64,000 nt of DNA from Malus domestica (lineage: Eukaryota; Streptophyta; Magnoliopsida; Rosales; Rosaceae). Both the position numbers and the translations under genes were made by a program. Shown here one piece after another: positions 25,534 to 38,791 of the stretch. Numbering within the stretch: the first letter of the stretch is position 1; each line of letters opens with the position of its first letter. The notes below the pieces were generated by a model. That model made no database searches and had not been told where the DNA came from. It was given only the letters and a program-made list of their open reading frames with translations. The DNA is taken from the NCBI RefSeq assembly GCF_042453785.1, contig NC_091669.1:11544501-11608500 (forward strand). The letters are read 5' to 3'.

Positions 25534-26170
25534 TCACAATAACCAAAATCCTAAATTAAGCCATAATCCTAAACCTTGACAGGCACCACAAAATCAAACC
25601 AGTGCTGTCATAGAAATTATCTCATCTAACCATGAAGAACCTATTTAACAATTGTAGATCTGTGGACTCGAACTTGGTCTCTAAAGATCCAATTGCGCAT
25701 AAAAGCGAACACAATCTTGATTTAACTTAGAAAGCCGTATAAGCATATGCTAACGAAGCTCTTCAAACTGATGATGAATCAACAAGTAGAAAATAAGAAA
25801 TCTTATTTGACAAAAAAAAAAAAGAAAAAAAGAAATCTTGGAAAAAATAGTACTTGGGAGTGCAAATGGCATGAGGAAAAAGTGAAAAAGCGATGATGGG
25901 GAACTCAAAACTAAGTCTGAGTAACAAAAGAGAATATTATACCACGAAGAAAGAAATTGAACAAAAAAGAAGGGATACAAGGGGGAGGAGGGGAGGGCGT
26001 GCTTCGCGTACCTCATTCCCCTCCTGCTAGTAAAGGTTTTTTTCTAAGCCAAATGGTAGCATTTTATTGAAGATTAAAAAAAAAAAAAAAAAAAAAAAAA
26101 CTCTTTGAAAAAATCATATCGTTGGCCTTGAGTTGGGGCTTACTATCTTTGTGACCATCCTACTTATAAT
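25534..26170. other. Intergenic with a long A-tract
   Basis: No gene. An A-tract of nearly 30 bases lies at about 26073-26100; I found no paired direct repeats that would make it a retroposon tail. Confidence 0.4.
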
Positions 26171-26326
26171 AGGGAATTTTAACGAAAAGCACCCGGTACT
26201 GTTCACTTTAACGAAAAACCACATTTTTACACTAAAAAGTCAATCCTGGTACTATTCACTTTACCCTTTATTTTGTCCTTATCATTAAAACTCAAAGTTT
26301 TCAAGCCCTTTTCGTTAGTTTTCCTT
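26171..26326. mobile_element. Short MITE, copy 2 of the three-copy family
   Basis: 156 bp, starting AGGGAATTTTAACGAAAAGC and ending CGTTAGTTTTCCTT, flanked by TTATAAT (26164-26170 and 26327-26333). It is the same family as 7481-7626 and 52181-52335, in inverted orientation to both. Confidence 0.75.
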
Positions 26327-26419
26327 TTATAATATTAAGACCCCTTCGAAAGACAATTTATTAGGTATTTCTTTTTAGGCATTATCTCCATTTCTGACCC
26401 GCAAAAAAACAGTAAAAAA

Positions 26420-26767
26420 GGGCTCTTTATTCAAAATAGTTCATGAGATTGGTATAACTCTATACTTTGGTACAATGAAAATCGATAGAAATGGTTCCTA
26501 AGTTTATTCACCGTAAGTCATTTTGGTCATTACCTAAAAATAATGTCAAATCCTCATTCAATGGAGGGGTTGATTTGACAAATATTCCCTTAAAACGTGG
26601 TCACATGGTCGTTCACGTGACAATTTAAAGAGGATATTGATAGATTTTTTATGAAATGACCAAAATGGTTTACAGTGAATAAACTCAAAACCACTTCTAT
26701 CGACTTTTATTGTCGTAGACCAAAGTGATGAGTTATGTTAATATCAGAAAACATTTTAATTAAAAAG
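26420..26767. mobile_element. Foldback element related to 38440-38791
   Basis: Its two halves are imperfect reverse complements: the left half has CATTTTGGTCATTACC and the right half has GAAATGACCAAAATGG. Word order matches the element at 38.4-38.8 kb, but sequence divergence is higher. The ends are approximate and it is non-coding. Confidence 0.6.
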
Positions 26768-29700
26768 AAAAAAATAAATCATGTTCAAACTACAAAGCGA
26801 ACTTGGCATCAGAGGTGGAAAACCAATTCAAAATATTAATATAAGGGCATACCCAAAAAAATTAAGGTTTATGATATAACAAAGTGATGAGTAAAGCATG
26901 CATCCTCTTGAAAAAATTATTGGTGCTATATGATAGATGTCTCTTATATGTACGGGATCATTTGAATGCTCACTCTTGGGTTTACTTGCTTGTATAGAAC
27001 TCCTCAAACCGTAGTTTTCGAACAAGATGTCAAGACTACCTAACTAGATATATATATATATATGCATGCGATGTCTCCTTTTGACTGGTGTAGGAGGTTA
27101 ATTGTTATCATTTTGTTAATATTCGCAAGTTTGGCCTAGTTTGAACGACTATTAATAGAGTTACATATGAAAGCCTTTAAGTTATATATGAATATATATA
27201 TATATATATATATGTTTCATTATTGTGCTTTATTATTTGAGAGATTTTTCAGTGTATTCAAAACATGAACACATTCACTATATGTCATTATACAAGTAAA
27301 GAGACACTTGAAAAAAATATAATGTACCATCCCATATTCATACCATTAAAAACAATCTCTTCTATTCTTCGATATATACTCAATTGAAGACATACATATC
27401 ATGAATTCTACATGTACAAGGAACGAAGTTTGGATGCTTGAATCATTTTAATACACGACCTCTCTAGAAGATTTCTTCTTTCTTGAATTGATATCTTGCT
27501 TGTCATGTCTTGTTATAATATAACAGATGATCAAATGTCATCTAATGAAATTAATTAAGCTGTAGGCTGTCGCTACAAAGTCAAACTTTTAACCCCAAAA
27601 ATCGGGCATAATTCACAGGCTACATTTGTACTTATACATATCAGCAGCAACCATACCTCTATACATCTTATGTAAACAAATTAATGAAGTTATAGCTCCT
27701 CGATTGACAATTTGATTCACGTTATGATCATCATCTAATTAAAGCACATTAATGGAACTTCTAGTCTGCCATAAATTAACTCATTTGCATTTTGGAAGTG
27801 TCTAGCTCGCCTCTCCTCCTTCAAAGCCATATAAATCCTTTGTGTTTGACACAATACTTTTTCTTAGTTACCAGAATTATGCTGTCGAGCAAATGCTAAT
27901 TAACTAAATATAAACGACCTATCAAGTATGAATATTAATTATGCTAATTAGCTCATAGAATGTAGACATGTAATTATGATGTTAGACAATCTAACGTGAG
28001 AACATCTCCTAATATGGAAAGTGCACTTAAATCGCCCTATGTTCACTGCAGAAGTAATCTCATTATGCAGATTGCAGGCCATGCAACTTTGTTTTGTAAT
28101 TACAGGCCTCCTCTTCGCAATAATTTTCAAAATAAAATTATAAATCGTTAAAAGGAGGATAATTTCATGCCCTTAAAATTTTGTGCAAGCATATCCACGA
28201 TTTAGCATATTATTCAGTTAAAGAAACAAAGAGAAAAGGGGGGATACAATGATTTATATGGAAAAATGTGGGCATCTGAAACCTGGTATAGACTGCAATC
28301 TTAGGTTCTTAGCCCTTGTGTGCTAGAAAGTGGAAACCTTACAGCATGCGACTGAGTTTTCTTTAATATATATTCGCCTAAAAAAAACTACAAATTCATA
28401 ATTTTTCTTTCAGGTATTTCTTTCTTAACAGGTAGAATTAAGTGGTCCAAAAAATAAACGGTTAGATATTACATATAAAGATCTAATCGGTCTTTACAAC
28501 TGTTAAATCTTTTACAATTTGTACTATTGAATGAGACGTAACATTTTACTTGAATTCTCTCTCTTTTACCATGAGATGAATTAGGAGGTTGTCAATGTCA
28601 ATTTTTTGAGGTTGAAGTGTTGAGCGTGGGTTGGGGTCGTTGATAGGAGGCTGTCATGACTGACTCATAACAGTCATTCATCATTCATAACTGGTTGGTT
28701 GTGGAGCAAAACAGATGAGATGATGTTCAAATTATTAGGGTATTTTAGGTCAAATCGTGGGGTATCAACACTCGAGTAGTCTTGGACGATCTTCTTGAGT
28801 GGACCCAAATTTTGATGGCAAATCGAAGCGAAAGAATACTCGGTTTGAAAGGAAAATGGATGTGACAACATATGGAAATAAAAGTTTACAGTCGATAAAG
28901 GCTTCAATTTACTTGGGTTAATTCATGCATGCTTCATAAGAAAAGGCAGATAAAACATGTTTTTTATGAACGACGCCAACTGAAAAACTAGAAGAGGAAC
29001 AATCCAACAAGAAAACAAATGTATGGGGATCAATCCCCTTAACTATTATATCATGCAAGTAAGATAGGAAACAAACCACTGTTATAATTTGACACAAGTG
29101 ATAAGCAAAAGAAAGGAAATTGGGACACAATGGAATGAAGTTTAGATTAGCCACGTTTTGTGTCTAAACCACTGTTTAGGATTTAATCAGATGTGAGCTG
29201 TATATTTATCTAAATTATGAGGAATAAGTTTCCTCATGCTACTGTATTTTTTATCTTTAACTTTTACAAATTATAAAAGTTAGGATCCATTTCTCCATTC
29301 AACAATTAGTTGATTTGATCAGGCGCAATAGAGAGAAGAAAAACAAAATTAGAAATTTTGCCGAAAAGAAAGCAATGATATGTATATAGGGACTGAGCTA
29401 GAAATTTTTTCTAGTGGGGTAAACCCGAAAAACAACTAAGAAAACCTTATTATTTTCAACTGAAGAAAGTGAGGTTTCATCATAAAAACTAATTTGTAAT
29501 ATGAGTGGCCCAACATAGCCCTACTTTGTCCTAACATTCTCACATACCCCCTTACGTGTGACGAATTTTCAAGCCAAACACGTGGACAACACAAATGGGA
29601 TGATGTGGAGCACGTTTGGCCGTTAGGCTTCACACATGTCCAACCTGCTTTGATGACATTAAAAAAGTTGGGTTTCACTATAAAACCAATTGGCAATATG

Positions 29701-30087
29701 AAGAATAGTTCAACCTCTTATAAACCCTTACATAATTTGATCTAATCAGTGTGAGATTTTGTACTCACAATTTTGTACTCACATTCTCGCATCAACTTGT
29801 ATAAGTTATAAAAGTTGGGATCCATTTGCCCATTCAACACTTTGTCGATTTGATGAGGGTGAGGAAGCTAGGTGTACCATTCTTTCTGAATCTAGTGAAT
29901 TATTAAAACTCAATCCAAATCAAACGAGGCCTTAAAGTAATATTCAATCTAAAAGCCCATTTCAAAGAGAGGTATTCTTTGGGTCATTCGAAAATAGGCT
30001 TCACCCTTCTAGACCATAAGGCTTTAAGCTATGGGCCTCATCGATGGGGGGAACCCCCATTCATCCGGAAAGAAGAGAGAGAGAGAG
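26768..30087. other. Gene-poor intergenic DNA
   Basis: AT-rich, with (TA)n runs at about 27047-27063 and 27189-27213. At 29450-29720 two related segments (AACTAATTTGTAATATGAGT and AACCAATTGGCAATATGAAG) resemble an old LTR leader, but no boundaries are clear. No gene is supported. Confidence 0.4.
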
Positions 30088-31868
30088 ATGATACAGAGGA
30101 GTGGTGGTGGAACAGCCATGGTTGTTCGTCGGAGAGCTTCATGGAGGACTCCCATGTGCTTGGCTTCCAACGTCAACACAGAGGAGCTACGTGCCCATCT
30201 CGGCCAGCTCCACTCTGAGGCTGAGACCGCCAGAGCCAAAGGTATATACATATGTGTATATATATATATATACACACATATATATATATATATATCAACA
30301 GTACACCTGCTTTCCTCTCTTTCATAATATTTTATATGGATTGGGGATTACCCATTTTCCTTTTTCATTGAAAGACTACATTTTTTTATGCTCAATTTAT
30401 TGCAAGTTCCCGCCTTGTTTGTTTCTTTTGTTGTTATAAGCTTTTTTGGTAGATAATTAATTAATAATTTGTATGAAAGCTTCTTTCTTTTACAAAATTA
30501 CACATTTTTGAATGTGATCTTTAGATTTTTTGCACCAAGAAGTGGTTGATGAATTTCAATCCAATAGTTTGATGGGTTGAGTTAAATTGTCTGTTTTCTT
30601 GGCTGTTACTGTTTTGGTGAATTTCTGGACTTCAGAACAAACTATGTGACGTAATTTTAAGAACATTTCGTGGTTGTTGGCTTAGCAAACAATGCAAGAT
30701 TGAGGCTTTTGCGTCTGTCAGAGGCAGCCGAGAAGCTGAAACGGCAAGCAGCAATTAATGTCCCAACCGGGAAGGAAGACGATGCAAGGGAGCTACTCTT
30801 GCAGAAGAAAAAGGTCATGGAAGAAGTCAAAGCACCGCATAGAGTTGCTCGATGAGCTTTCCATGAGCTTTCCACAAAGCTTAATGAGGTAAAATAAACT
30901 GTTAATAATTATGGAAGAGATTTTCCAGTGTAAGTGGAGGAATACTGGATTAAACCATTGTTTTTAATAATGCAGTTTAAGATGGAATTCCACTAATCCA
31001 TTATGTTTCCATTGACAAAAATCGACTATCACCAAAATTAGTGGTTGTTTACCGAATTAAAAAGGACATTTATAGGTCTGTAATTGGTTTATGATGTTTC
31101 AAGCTGCCATGTTTTCAACTTTTCCAGATGTGGTTATGGATTGTCTGCAAATTGTAGTCAAAACTTAATCATGACTGCATAAAAGAAGATATTATACGCT
31201 ATCTTAGCTCAGTCGAGCCTTTAGAAAGGAGGTCAGGGTAAGGCTCAGTTGGTAGCCACTCATCTTTGAAATGGAGGTCCCAAATTCATAATCTCCTTCC
31301 TCATAATGTTACAACTGGTAAAATAGCAACCACTAGTAAGATATACTTTTTCTTAATGTTCTTATTCCAATCTTTGTTCACTTACTGTAACTTATTCAAG
31401 ATCTTTACCTTTCAGTGATAATATGATCAGAAGAAGACTAATTTGGTTTCAGGCGATTTCTCTGAAAGAAAGGCAGCTAATCGGGAATGTTTCTTTGGAT
31501 CTTGGACTTGTCAGAGAAGATGCTTTTAGTCCTGTTCGAATTGTATCACCAACAACGGAAGTTGCTGAAGATTTGAAGGAGAGCAAAGAATTTGTCCCAA
31601 ATGATCTGAATAAAGAAACGCCGCTTCCTAAAGACAACCAAGAAAAGCTTACCTGTTGAGCCAGAAGGGGAGGACTTTCGAGAACGTTTAAATAAGGGAG
31701 CTTGGAATGAAGATGAGACAATTAGTAGCTTGAAGGGAATAACCTCTTTCGAGAGTTTCTTAGAACATCTGGATTACCAACTTAACAAAATTGAAGCTGA
31801 ACTTATCACTATTTTAAGGTGCAAAAAACGATGGAACTTCTCGATAGTGTCTCTGGCGTTGGACAGAG
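30088..31868 (+). pseudogene. Frameshifted plant coiled-coil protein gene
   Basis: The exon-intron structure is still clear: exon 1 at 30088-30241, exon 2 at 30686-30888 and exon 3 from 31453, with GT/AG borders. The product starts MIQRSGGGTAMVVRRRASWR and continues into a helical region containing NARLRLLRLSEAAEKLKRQA and KEDDARELLLQKKKVME, probably a coiled coil. Exon 2 then loses frame near 30818. An 11-nt direct duplication, ATGAGCTTTCC twice at about 30852-30873, breaks it again just before ELSTKLNE. Exon 3 shifts at about 31650, where a stop follows QEKLT although the next frame continues LPVEPEGEDFRERLNKGAWN. Another shift follows near 31815 before KVQKTMELLDSV. I do not recognise the family by name. 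With about four independent lesions it is almost certainly a pseudogene, unless the assembly is poor here. Confidence 0.7.
31235..31330 (+). mobile_element. Possible SINE in the pseudogene's second intron
   Basis: The sequence AAGGCTCAGTTGGTAGCC resembles a tRNA-derived A box. About 30 bp later GGAGGTCCCAAATTCATAATC resembles a decayed B box. There is no obvious 3' tail or target duplication, so this is tentative. Confidence 0.35.
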
Positions 31869-32129
31869 GTATGCACATTAGTGAACTCAAAGGTTGGTGT
31901 AGTTTTTCGATTGTCCCCCTTACAAGACTTAACAATCATATCTCTTTCTGAATCTGTATGCTTATTGATAACTTCATTTATCGTTCATGAATCAGAATTT
32001 CAAGTATCAAGATGGCAAATGTGGAGATCAGATAAAGCTCCGGTTGTTGTAGTCAATCTCTAAATGTGGTAAGGTTTGCATTTTATGCATTAGAATTTAA
32101 CACTTCCGAATCTGTTTTTGGCAGTAAAG

Positions 32130-32702
32130 TGTTGGAAAACTTGGGTCTAATTGCTATAATAGATCACATAGAAAATCAAGAAATAATTCAAACAATTATA
32201 TATCACAAGCACATGAGTAACCAATGTTAAATGAATATGATATAATGGATTAGAAAAACCTAGAAAATACAGTCGAGGCAAGTGTTGGACACTTTGTCCT
32301 TAAGACAAGTTTACGCCCCACTACGGTGCTCATGGTTGATCGGCGCATGTCTCCCAAGATACAACGACCACGTCCTTGTAATAGTAGCACTCCAAATCAC
32401 GAGGCTCCATGAACCATGATTGTGTTGAAAACTCTTTCATGTGGACTCAATGAAACTTTCTAATATTTAGTGCACTCTATGTATGATTATGTAAACAATG
32501 AAAAGTTATTTTGTGATTATAGGGGCTTCCCTATTTATAGAATGTGAGATACCTCTTTGGAAAGTATGTGACTATTCATGAAGAGTCAAAAGTTGCAACT
32601 CTTCATTTAAAGTAGACGCATCTTTCTACCAAAAGGCTCCACTTCTAATTTCCCTTCAATTAATAAATTTAATATAATAATATTATTATTAAATTTTCCA
32701 AC
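32130..32702. mobile_element. Probable solo LTR (Copia-like)
   Basis: It begins TGTTGGAAAACTTGGG and ends AATTTTCCAAC, so the short terminal inverted repeat TGTTGGAAAA/TTTTCCAAC is present. The interior is non-coding with a CTATTTATAGAATG promoter-like word at about 32531. A target duplication was not clear, so a MITE is the alternative. Confidence 0.55.
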
Positions 32703-33988
32703 TTTAAACTAGAAGGTGGAGTTCGTATAAATTACGTGTGAATAACTAATTCATAGATGTTCCTGGTTTTCTCGAGCCATCTTTTCAGAACTGCAGTAAT
32801 TGTTTATAGCATGAAAACTAGCAAGGACTGTCTGAATTTGATGCAAGTTTTGGAACTTCCAAGGGCCTATATCACCAAGTTTTGGAAGTTCGAGCTATAG
32901 CATGTTTTGTCAAGTTTTCTTGGTGATTTAGGCGTTTGGAAGTTCTCAACCCTGAACTTGATTATTAATGGAATAGTTTTGGGGTTCAGTTTTATGTTAC
33001 TGGTTTTGCTCCTTGGTGATAACATGTTGTCCATCATTTGTTTCTCTGAACGGTTAGCAGCAAACATCCCCATACGATGCAAAGAGACAGGAGAGATTTA
33101 AAGATTCGGCTGCAGCTCCAGTATCAATAGACCCTTGCACCTGTTCAATCTAGGAATGTATCTTCGCTTTGGTGTGAAAAGATACACCACTTATTCATGG
33201 TAACTAGTTTTGTCCATTATGTTCTTTATAATATGATTATCGTGTTGTTATCAATAGATTGTAAAACAGTATTTTACATTGTGTAATCAACATTTGACTG
33301 ATTTTGGCTCATGGTAATCTCTTTGTCCATACTGCCGGGTAGGCCAAGTGTTACATAAATCTGTTGGCTCCACCTTCTGCTATGAACTTATGTTTGCATA
33401 CGCAGTGCATTTTGCCATGGGATTGTAAAGAGCAATAAACCAATACTTCATTGCTTCAGCCAGCATCCCGTAAGATTTGAGGATTGAATGAATTTTAGCT
33501 GCCTTTGATGCCCCTGCTTCGGTTTTAAAGTGTTTGGTTTGCATTGGAAAAGAAAAACCCGAAACACAGTTGCGTTCCCACCACGTTCCATACCCTGTAG
33601 ATGAGCAGGCTGTATATGGTCCGTACCTGAATGTGTGTAGATCAGCGCATGCTCTCTGACGAACTCAGAAGCTTTATATGTCAGAGAACGCAAATGACCT
33701 TTCACTAAAACTATAGGGACTGATATAACTTGTCAAATGACTCCAGAAACCAAAGAAATGATGAAATGAGATCGTCAAAGTTTCCATTTTTATTTGAAAC
33801 CAAAAGTATTTACAAAAGAATTGTATTGAGTTTTCTGCTCTGTAGTGAAACATCAAATTCATATGCCTAGTTCTATATACGTGTACCGTAAAAATTCAGA
33901 ATTCTCACAGTTTGCTTCTGTTAATTTCTGTAGCAAGATCTGTGTGATGCCTCGGACTTTCGATTGAGGGAAACCTTATTGGAATCAC
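32703..33988. other. Intergenic between the pseudogene and the TPK gene
   Basis: Open frames around 32907-33101 and 33448-33705 show no family signature or splice support. The segment just below 33989 probably carries the 3' UTR of the minus-strand channel gene. Confidence 0.35.
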
Positions 33989-35488
33989 TCACATGTCGCT
34001 TCCCATTAGATCAACAAGAGTAATTTTGTCATTGTTGCTATGTTCCAAAGAATCAAATTGCTTGCATATCTGCATAATATCATTCTCTGCCACTCTCCCC
34101 ATCTCCTTAAGCTTGTATATGACGAACTCCGCTTTGCTGCAGCATTGAAGATAGAAAGTTTAAACTTGACATGTATATACATATTTTTTTCCACAGGACA
34201 ATGGTCTAAACTACGGGAAGGGGGCAGGCACATTGCCGTAGCCAACTGGTGCAACCCACGTCTGCTAACATAAATGCATATTGGGAAAAGTTTTGAGTTT
34301 TTAGGAACTTGACAAAAACCCGCGGGATGGCAAACAAGGTTGCTTTCCACTTTCTCTATTTAGGGGAAACTTTACTAGAAGCAAACTCATCAAAATTGGC
34401 TTAATTCCAAATTAGAGAAAAATTAGGGGGTACCTGATGCATCCATCATTATCCAGGTCTGCTGCCAACAAATCCCTGAGGGTGATCTCCTTCTGAAGAA
34501 CCCATTTCGCGATTCGACGATTCCGCTTGTCGATTCTAAGCTCGGTCAGGTACAGAAAAGCCCTAGCAACAGCTAATGTGCTAAACAGTAACCAGATTAT
34601 TGCAAAACACCTACCCGCAACTGTCTGGAAAGCGAAATCGCCGTAACCTACAGTTGTGACTGAAGTAACAGAGAGGTAGAAACTATCAACCCAACTCATC
34701 TTCTCGAGAAAATGTACTGTAATTGTCCCTATAGCTATACAACCAATCACCACTCCCAGTGCCAACGCTACCTTGATCCTTATCCTCATTCGTCCTTTCT
34801 CTTTGTCGATCATGTACGTCTGAATCATGTTGTTGAACTTCGTCTCATCGACGGTGCTCAACAACACCGATTCTTGCCTGTCGCAGATGTACACCACCAA
34901 ACCGTTGAGCAGAATATCGATGAATCCAAAACCGACCAAGATGAAGAAACAGGTGAAGAGCTTGGTACCGGTCGTGTCAGGAACAATGTCACCATAGCCA
35001 ATCGTACAGAGCGTGACCACAATGAAGTACAAGGCATCAACCGGCTTGTAAGTGGCTTCTCCCTTGAAACCCCCGGTTGTCAAGATTATGACAATGCCGA
35101 TGATGACATAGATAATGACACCGATGAAAGCTTGGCGAACGATGAGAGGGGTTGATTTAGGGGCAGGTCTTGGATCATCGACGGAGTCTTGAATCAGCTC
35201 CTTGATGTCAGTGAACACCGAGGGAGCTGAGTGGGAGCGGTGCTTGAGCTGTCTCCGCTTGTTCTTGTTCAGGTTCGCGAGGAGATTGGCGTAGGAGGAA
35301 GAGTTTGGTGTTGTGATGATGGGGACAATAACATCGGAGTTGAGTACATCAAGGTAACCTGAGGGGTAGCTTCTTCTTCGCGGTGTTCTGGGTGTTCTGG
35401 CCGTTGATCTGCTCGAAGACGCTACTTGTTGATCGTCACCTCCGACACCAAGTGCTGTCTGAATCCTGGAAAGTAAAGGTTCGTCCAT
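33989..35488 (-). CDS. Two-pore potassium channel (TPK3/TPK5-like)
   Basis: This is a K+-selective tandem-pore channel of the TPK/KCO family, which acts mainly in the tonoplast, or in thylakoids for TPK3. Coding exons are 35488-34434 and 34136-33989. They join at a serine codon and give 400 residues, the usual family length. The N-terminus has the 14-3-3 docking word RSHSAP (residues 84-89). Two pore loops carry TIGYGD (162-167) and TVGYGD (279-284), flanked by four membrane helices at about 119-137, 176-200, 240-260 and 292-314. The cytosolic tail has one canonical EF-hand loop with D344, D346, D348 and E355. A second EF-hand after residue 370 lacks most acidic ligands. The linker RMRIRIKV and the segment STLAVARAFLYL point to the TPK3/5 branch rather than TPK1. 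The intron splits the first EF-hand. The start is the first ATG of the long frame. Confidence 0.95.
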
Positions 35489-36017
35489 GGTGGTGACTGG
35501 GGAGTCCGCATATATTGTAGGAAATTAAAGGTTCAAAGTGTTGGTGTTATCGGTATGTTTCGTTTGTCTTACCAAAGAAATAAAAGAAAAAATCAACTCC
35601 AACTACAAGTCAATCCATGCAACAAGTGAACGTTTTGGCTCGAGTTTGAGTGGTTGTTCGCCTAAGTTTAATCCTTTTTCCACTTTCCGCAAACTTGGGG
35701 AAGCTTATGTATATTTGGGGGTATCGTTGAGGGTGACTCATGTATATTTATACACGTTAGTGTGACTCATCATCTAATCGCGCTCATCTCGGAGTGCGAC
35801 ACTCGCATTAAGATAATGTTCTCGGTGACATGGGCAAAATCTCTTGTGGAGCAAGAAATTTACTCGGTTAACTGAGTTGTCCAACTAATGTTCAAGTATA
35901 GTACTTTGGTCAATAATGAGGTAGTTGCCTCTCGATTCAGAGAAAATCTTGAATGTCACAGTAATTAATTTGTATGATCTGAGTTAGTTCTTCACATGAA
36001 TATATATTTTTATTAAG
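35489..36017. promoter_or_regulatory. Upstream region of the TPK gene
   Basis: DNA immediately upstream of the minus-strand channel start. It must hold its promoter, but I see no unambiguous TATA box or other element to mark. No gene is present. Confidence 0.35.
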
Positions 36018-36779
36018 AGAACTGTTAAACCCACCCCGTTGTCTTATTTCACCACCCACGTTATATTTACACCCACTATAAAAAGTTAAAAAATTAAAAT
36101 GTTATTTTCCCACCCACTATTATTCCTAAAATAGCCCTATATATAATTAGAGATAAATTTCTTTAAAAAAAAAAGAAAATAAACAAACCTTCTAAAAATA
36201 GGAAAAAAAAAAGAAAAAAAAACCATGTTTCCTTTCCAAATTCCAATTTGAGTGTCCTTTTCGAGATGCATACCAATTTGAGTGTCCCTTCCAAATTTTC
36301 CCTAACCTAATTAAAACAATTCCAACGAATTCTAGGAATTCTCATAGGAAAACATGAAACAAATTGTATCCTAACCTAATGCAAATTCAAATAAAAAGTC
36401 ACAAAGCTATGCTTCAATTATTCATGTCGACAAATCAAGATGGTCCACATAAAATTATCTTTTACATGTTCGACGGAAACATAGTCATCTACTTGTTCCA
36501 TAGAAATGTCATCTTCTAAATTCATTCTTTTTGCTTTCTCTGAATGATTTTGCTTTCTCTGAATGAAAGGGGATGAAAAGGATGAGTTAGGGTTTATAGG
36601 AGACAAATTTTCTAAACTTTTCTTTTCTTTTCTTTTTTTATAAAAAAAAAATTAATGCAAAAAGGAGTAAGTAAGGTCCCTATTAGTCATTTTACAAATG
36701 GATAAATTTGTAATTAAAAAATTCATAAAAAGGTGGGTGGGGAAATAAGACACTGGGGTGGGAATATCACCACTCAAAA
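36018..36779. mobile_element. MITE-like element with ~45-bp inverted ends
   Basis: The left end contains CCCACCCCGTTGTCTTATTT and then CACCACCCAC. The right end contains the reverse, GTGGGTGGGGAAATAAGACA, followed by CTGGGGTGGG. The element is about 760 bp, AT-rich inside and non-coding. Exact ends and target duplications are not certain. Confidence 0.6.
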
Positions 36780-38439
36780 ATAAGGGTAGAATCTCTCATT
36801 GATCTAGAAGGTTACTTAACTAACCCGCTAAAGTTTTTTAATTCCAACTTTACCCCTTAAAATAAAATTAGATCAATGAGAAATGCTCCACATTTCTATT
36901 TGTCATTACCCTCCATCCGACAGTAAAAGTTGACCAAGGTTGTCAAATTGTTTCAGTGATTTGGAATACGGGTTGTAATAATACAATTGGAGAAAGTTTT
37001 TTTTCAAATATTTTTCCAATGGTATCATGACACGTGTGCCAGCCATGTTTCGGGTGCGCTGAAAATTTTCTTCAGTTTTAGAGCTCTTACATGTATTAAT
37101 GGAGGTAAAAAAATTGTAATTTATCTTTCCCAAACCACCCCCCCCCCCCAATCACTTTTGAACCCTGTGAATAGCAGAATAGGTACTACGGTGCCCTGAA
37201 ATTAAATATTTGTTTATTATATTAAATTAAGCAGTAGTTAGCATAGTATGCTCTTTATATAATTATTAAATTAAAAAACTAGATGGCAAATAATTCAAAA
37301 TTTGCGGGCAAAAACAATTAAAAAACTAAACCTAAATTTTGGCTTACTATCAAAGTATATGGGCCTCCTTGGAAGGGTCATAAGCTTTTTTTGACAATAA
37401 AAAACATTTTTAACTACATTTGGTAAAAAATTTAAGTATGCTTTAGGCTAGGTAAGTATTTTTTTTAGAAATCACTTGGATTTTTAACAAAAAATTTAAC
37501 ATGCTTATAACAAAAACACTTCTTTTTATTGAGTTGACCAACATCAGTATTGATCTATTGGTTTTTTATATTATTTATGCATTTGATTAATATATTTCCA
37601 CCACATTTACAACTCAATCCTTTTCAATTATCCTTCTAGAAGAACCCAGAACTTGATGGAAATTGACTGTTGGAGTGTCAAACTCATGATCCAGTCACCA
37701 GCATGGAGTGTGAGTTCTTAATTTATGTAAATTTTTTTTTCTCAGAAATTTTTTTATTGCATATTATTATTCTTATACAAGCGATATTAAAGAGAAAAAA
37801 ATTTAAACTCGAGACACTGTTGCAAGAAGAAGTGCTTTTAATGAACTGAGTTTTAAGCTCTTTGCATTTGCACATTTATTTAATTAAGGTTTTGTATTTT
37901 AATAACTCTTTAATTTGGTGGATATAGATGTATTCATTGTAGAAAAATAGATGCTGCAGGCCCATGCAATATATGATAAATCCTACGAACAACAAGAAGA
38001 GTGCTTGATTTTAATTTTTGTTTTGAGTATTACCTCTTTTGGATCTATATGTGAAGAGTGGAGTTGCTTGATTTGTTGAATCTATGGGATCATGGAGGTG
38101 ATTAGGTGATGTGATCTATCTATGGACATTGTATTCCCTATCCTAATTTATGATTTTAGATTTTGTTTTCACATGATCCCCTGTAACACGAAGTTTAAAT
38201 TTTTTGTTAATGTGTAATTGTGCGATTCACAATGAGCTCGAATGAGTGCTTGAAGTCTACTCATTGTTTTGCAACGAGTGCTTGAAGTCTAGTTATATGT
38301 TTGCGATTAGTGATGCTTTATTATAATATTTTTAGATCTAGTTTACAAGAACCATTTAATGGCCAAGTTCTTCATGATGTATAATTTTAATACCATTTTA
38401 TCAATAAATGAAATATCGTACTTTTCTTATTAAAAAAAG
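36780..38439. other. Intergenic
   Basis: AT-rich DNA with a C10-11 run at about 37139-37149. Homopolymer runs and short repeated words are present. No gene is supported. Confidence 0.35.
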
Positions 38440-38791
38440 GGCTTTTAAAAAAAATGGTCCTTGAGATTTGCATAACTCCTCACATTAGTCCCTGAGATTT
38501 GAAATCAATAGAAGTAGTCCATGAGTTTGTCCACCATCAATCATTTTGGTCATTCCATGATAAATCTCCATTAAATGAGGCTAAAATGACAAAAATACCC
38601 TCAAATTTTTGTCAAATCATTTGGCCCATGGGTATTTTTATCATTTTAGTCCTTATGTAATATAAATTTTCATTGAATGACCAAAATGATTGATAGTAGA
38701 CAAACTCAATGATCACTTCTATTGATTTCAAATCTTAGGAACCAAAATAACGAGTTACGCAAATCTTAATGACCAATTTGGCTAAAAAGCC
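38440..38791. mobile_element. Foldback (palindromic) MITE, 352 bp
   Basis: The left arm reads GGTCCTTGAGATTTGCATAA and later AATCATTTTGGTCATTCCAT. The right arm mirrors this with GAATGACCAAAATGATTG and later GTTACGCAAATCTTAATGAC. The arms of roughly 150 bp could form a long hairpin, and it is a potential small-RNA source. It is related to 26420-26767. Confidence 0.72.

Noticed and set aside
34712..35155. 147-residue frame antisense to the TPK exon
   Set aside because: It is a shadow of the conserved channel coding sequence on the other strand.
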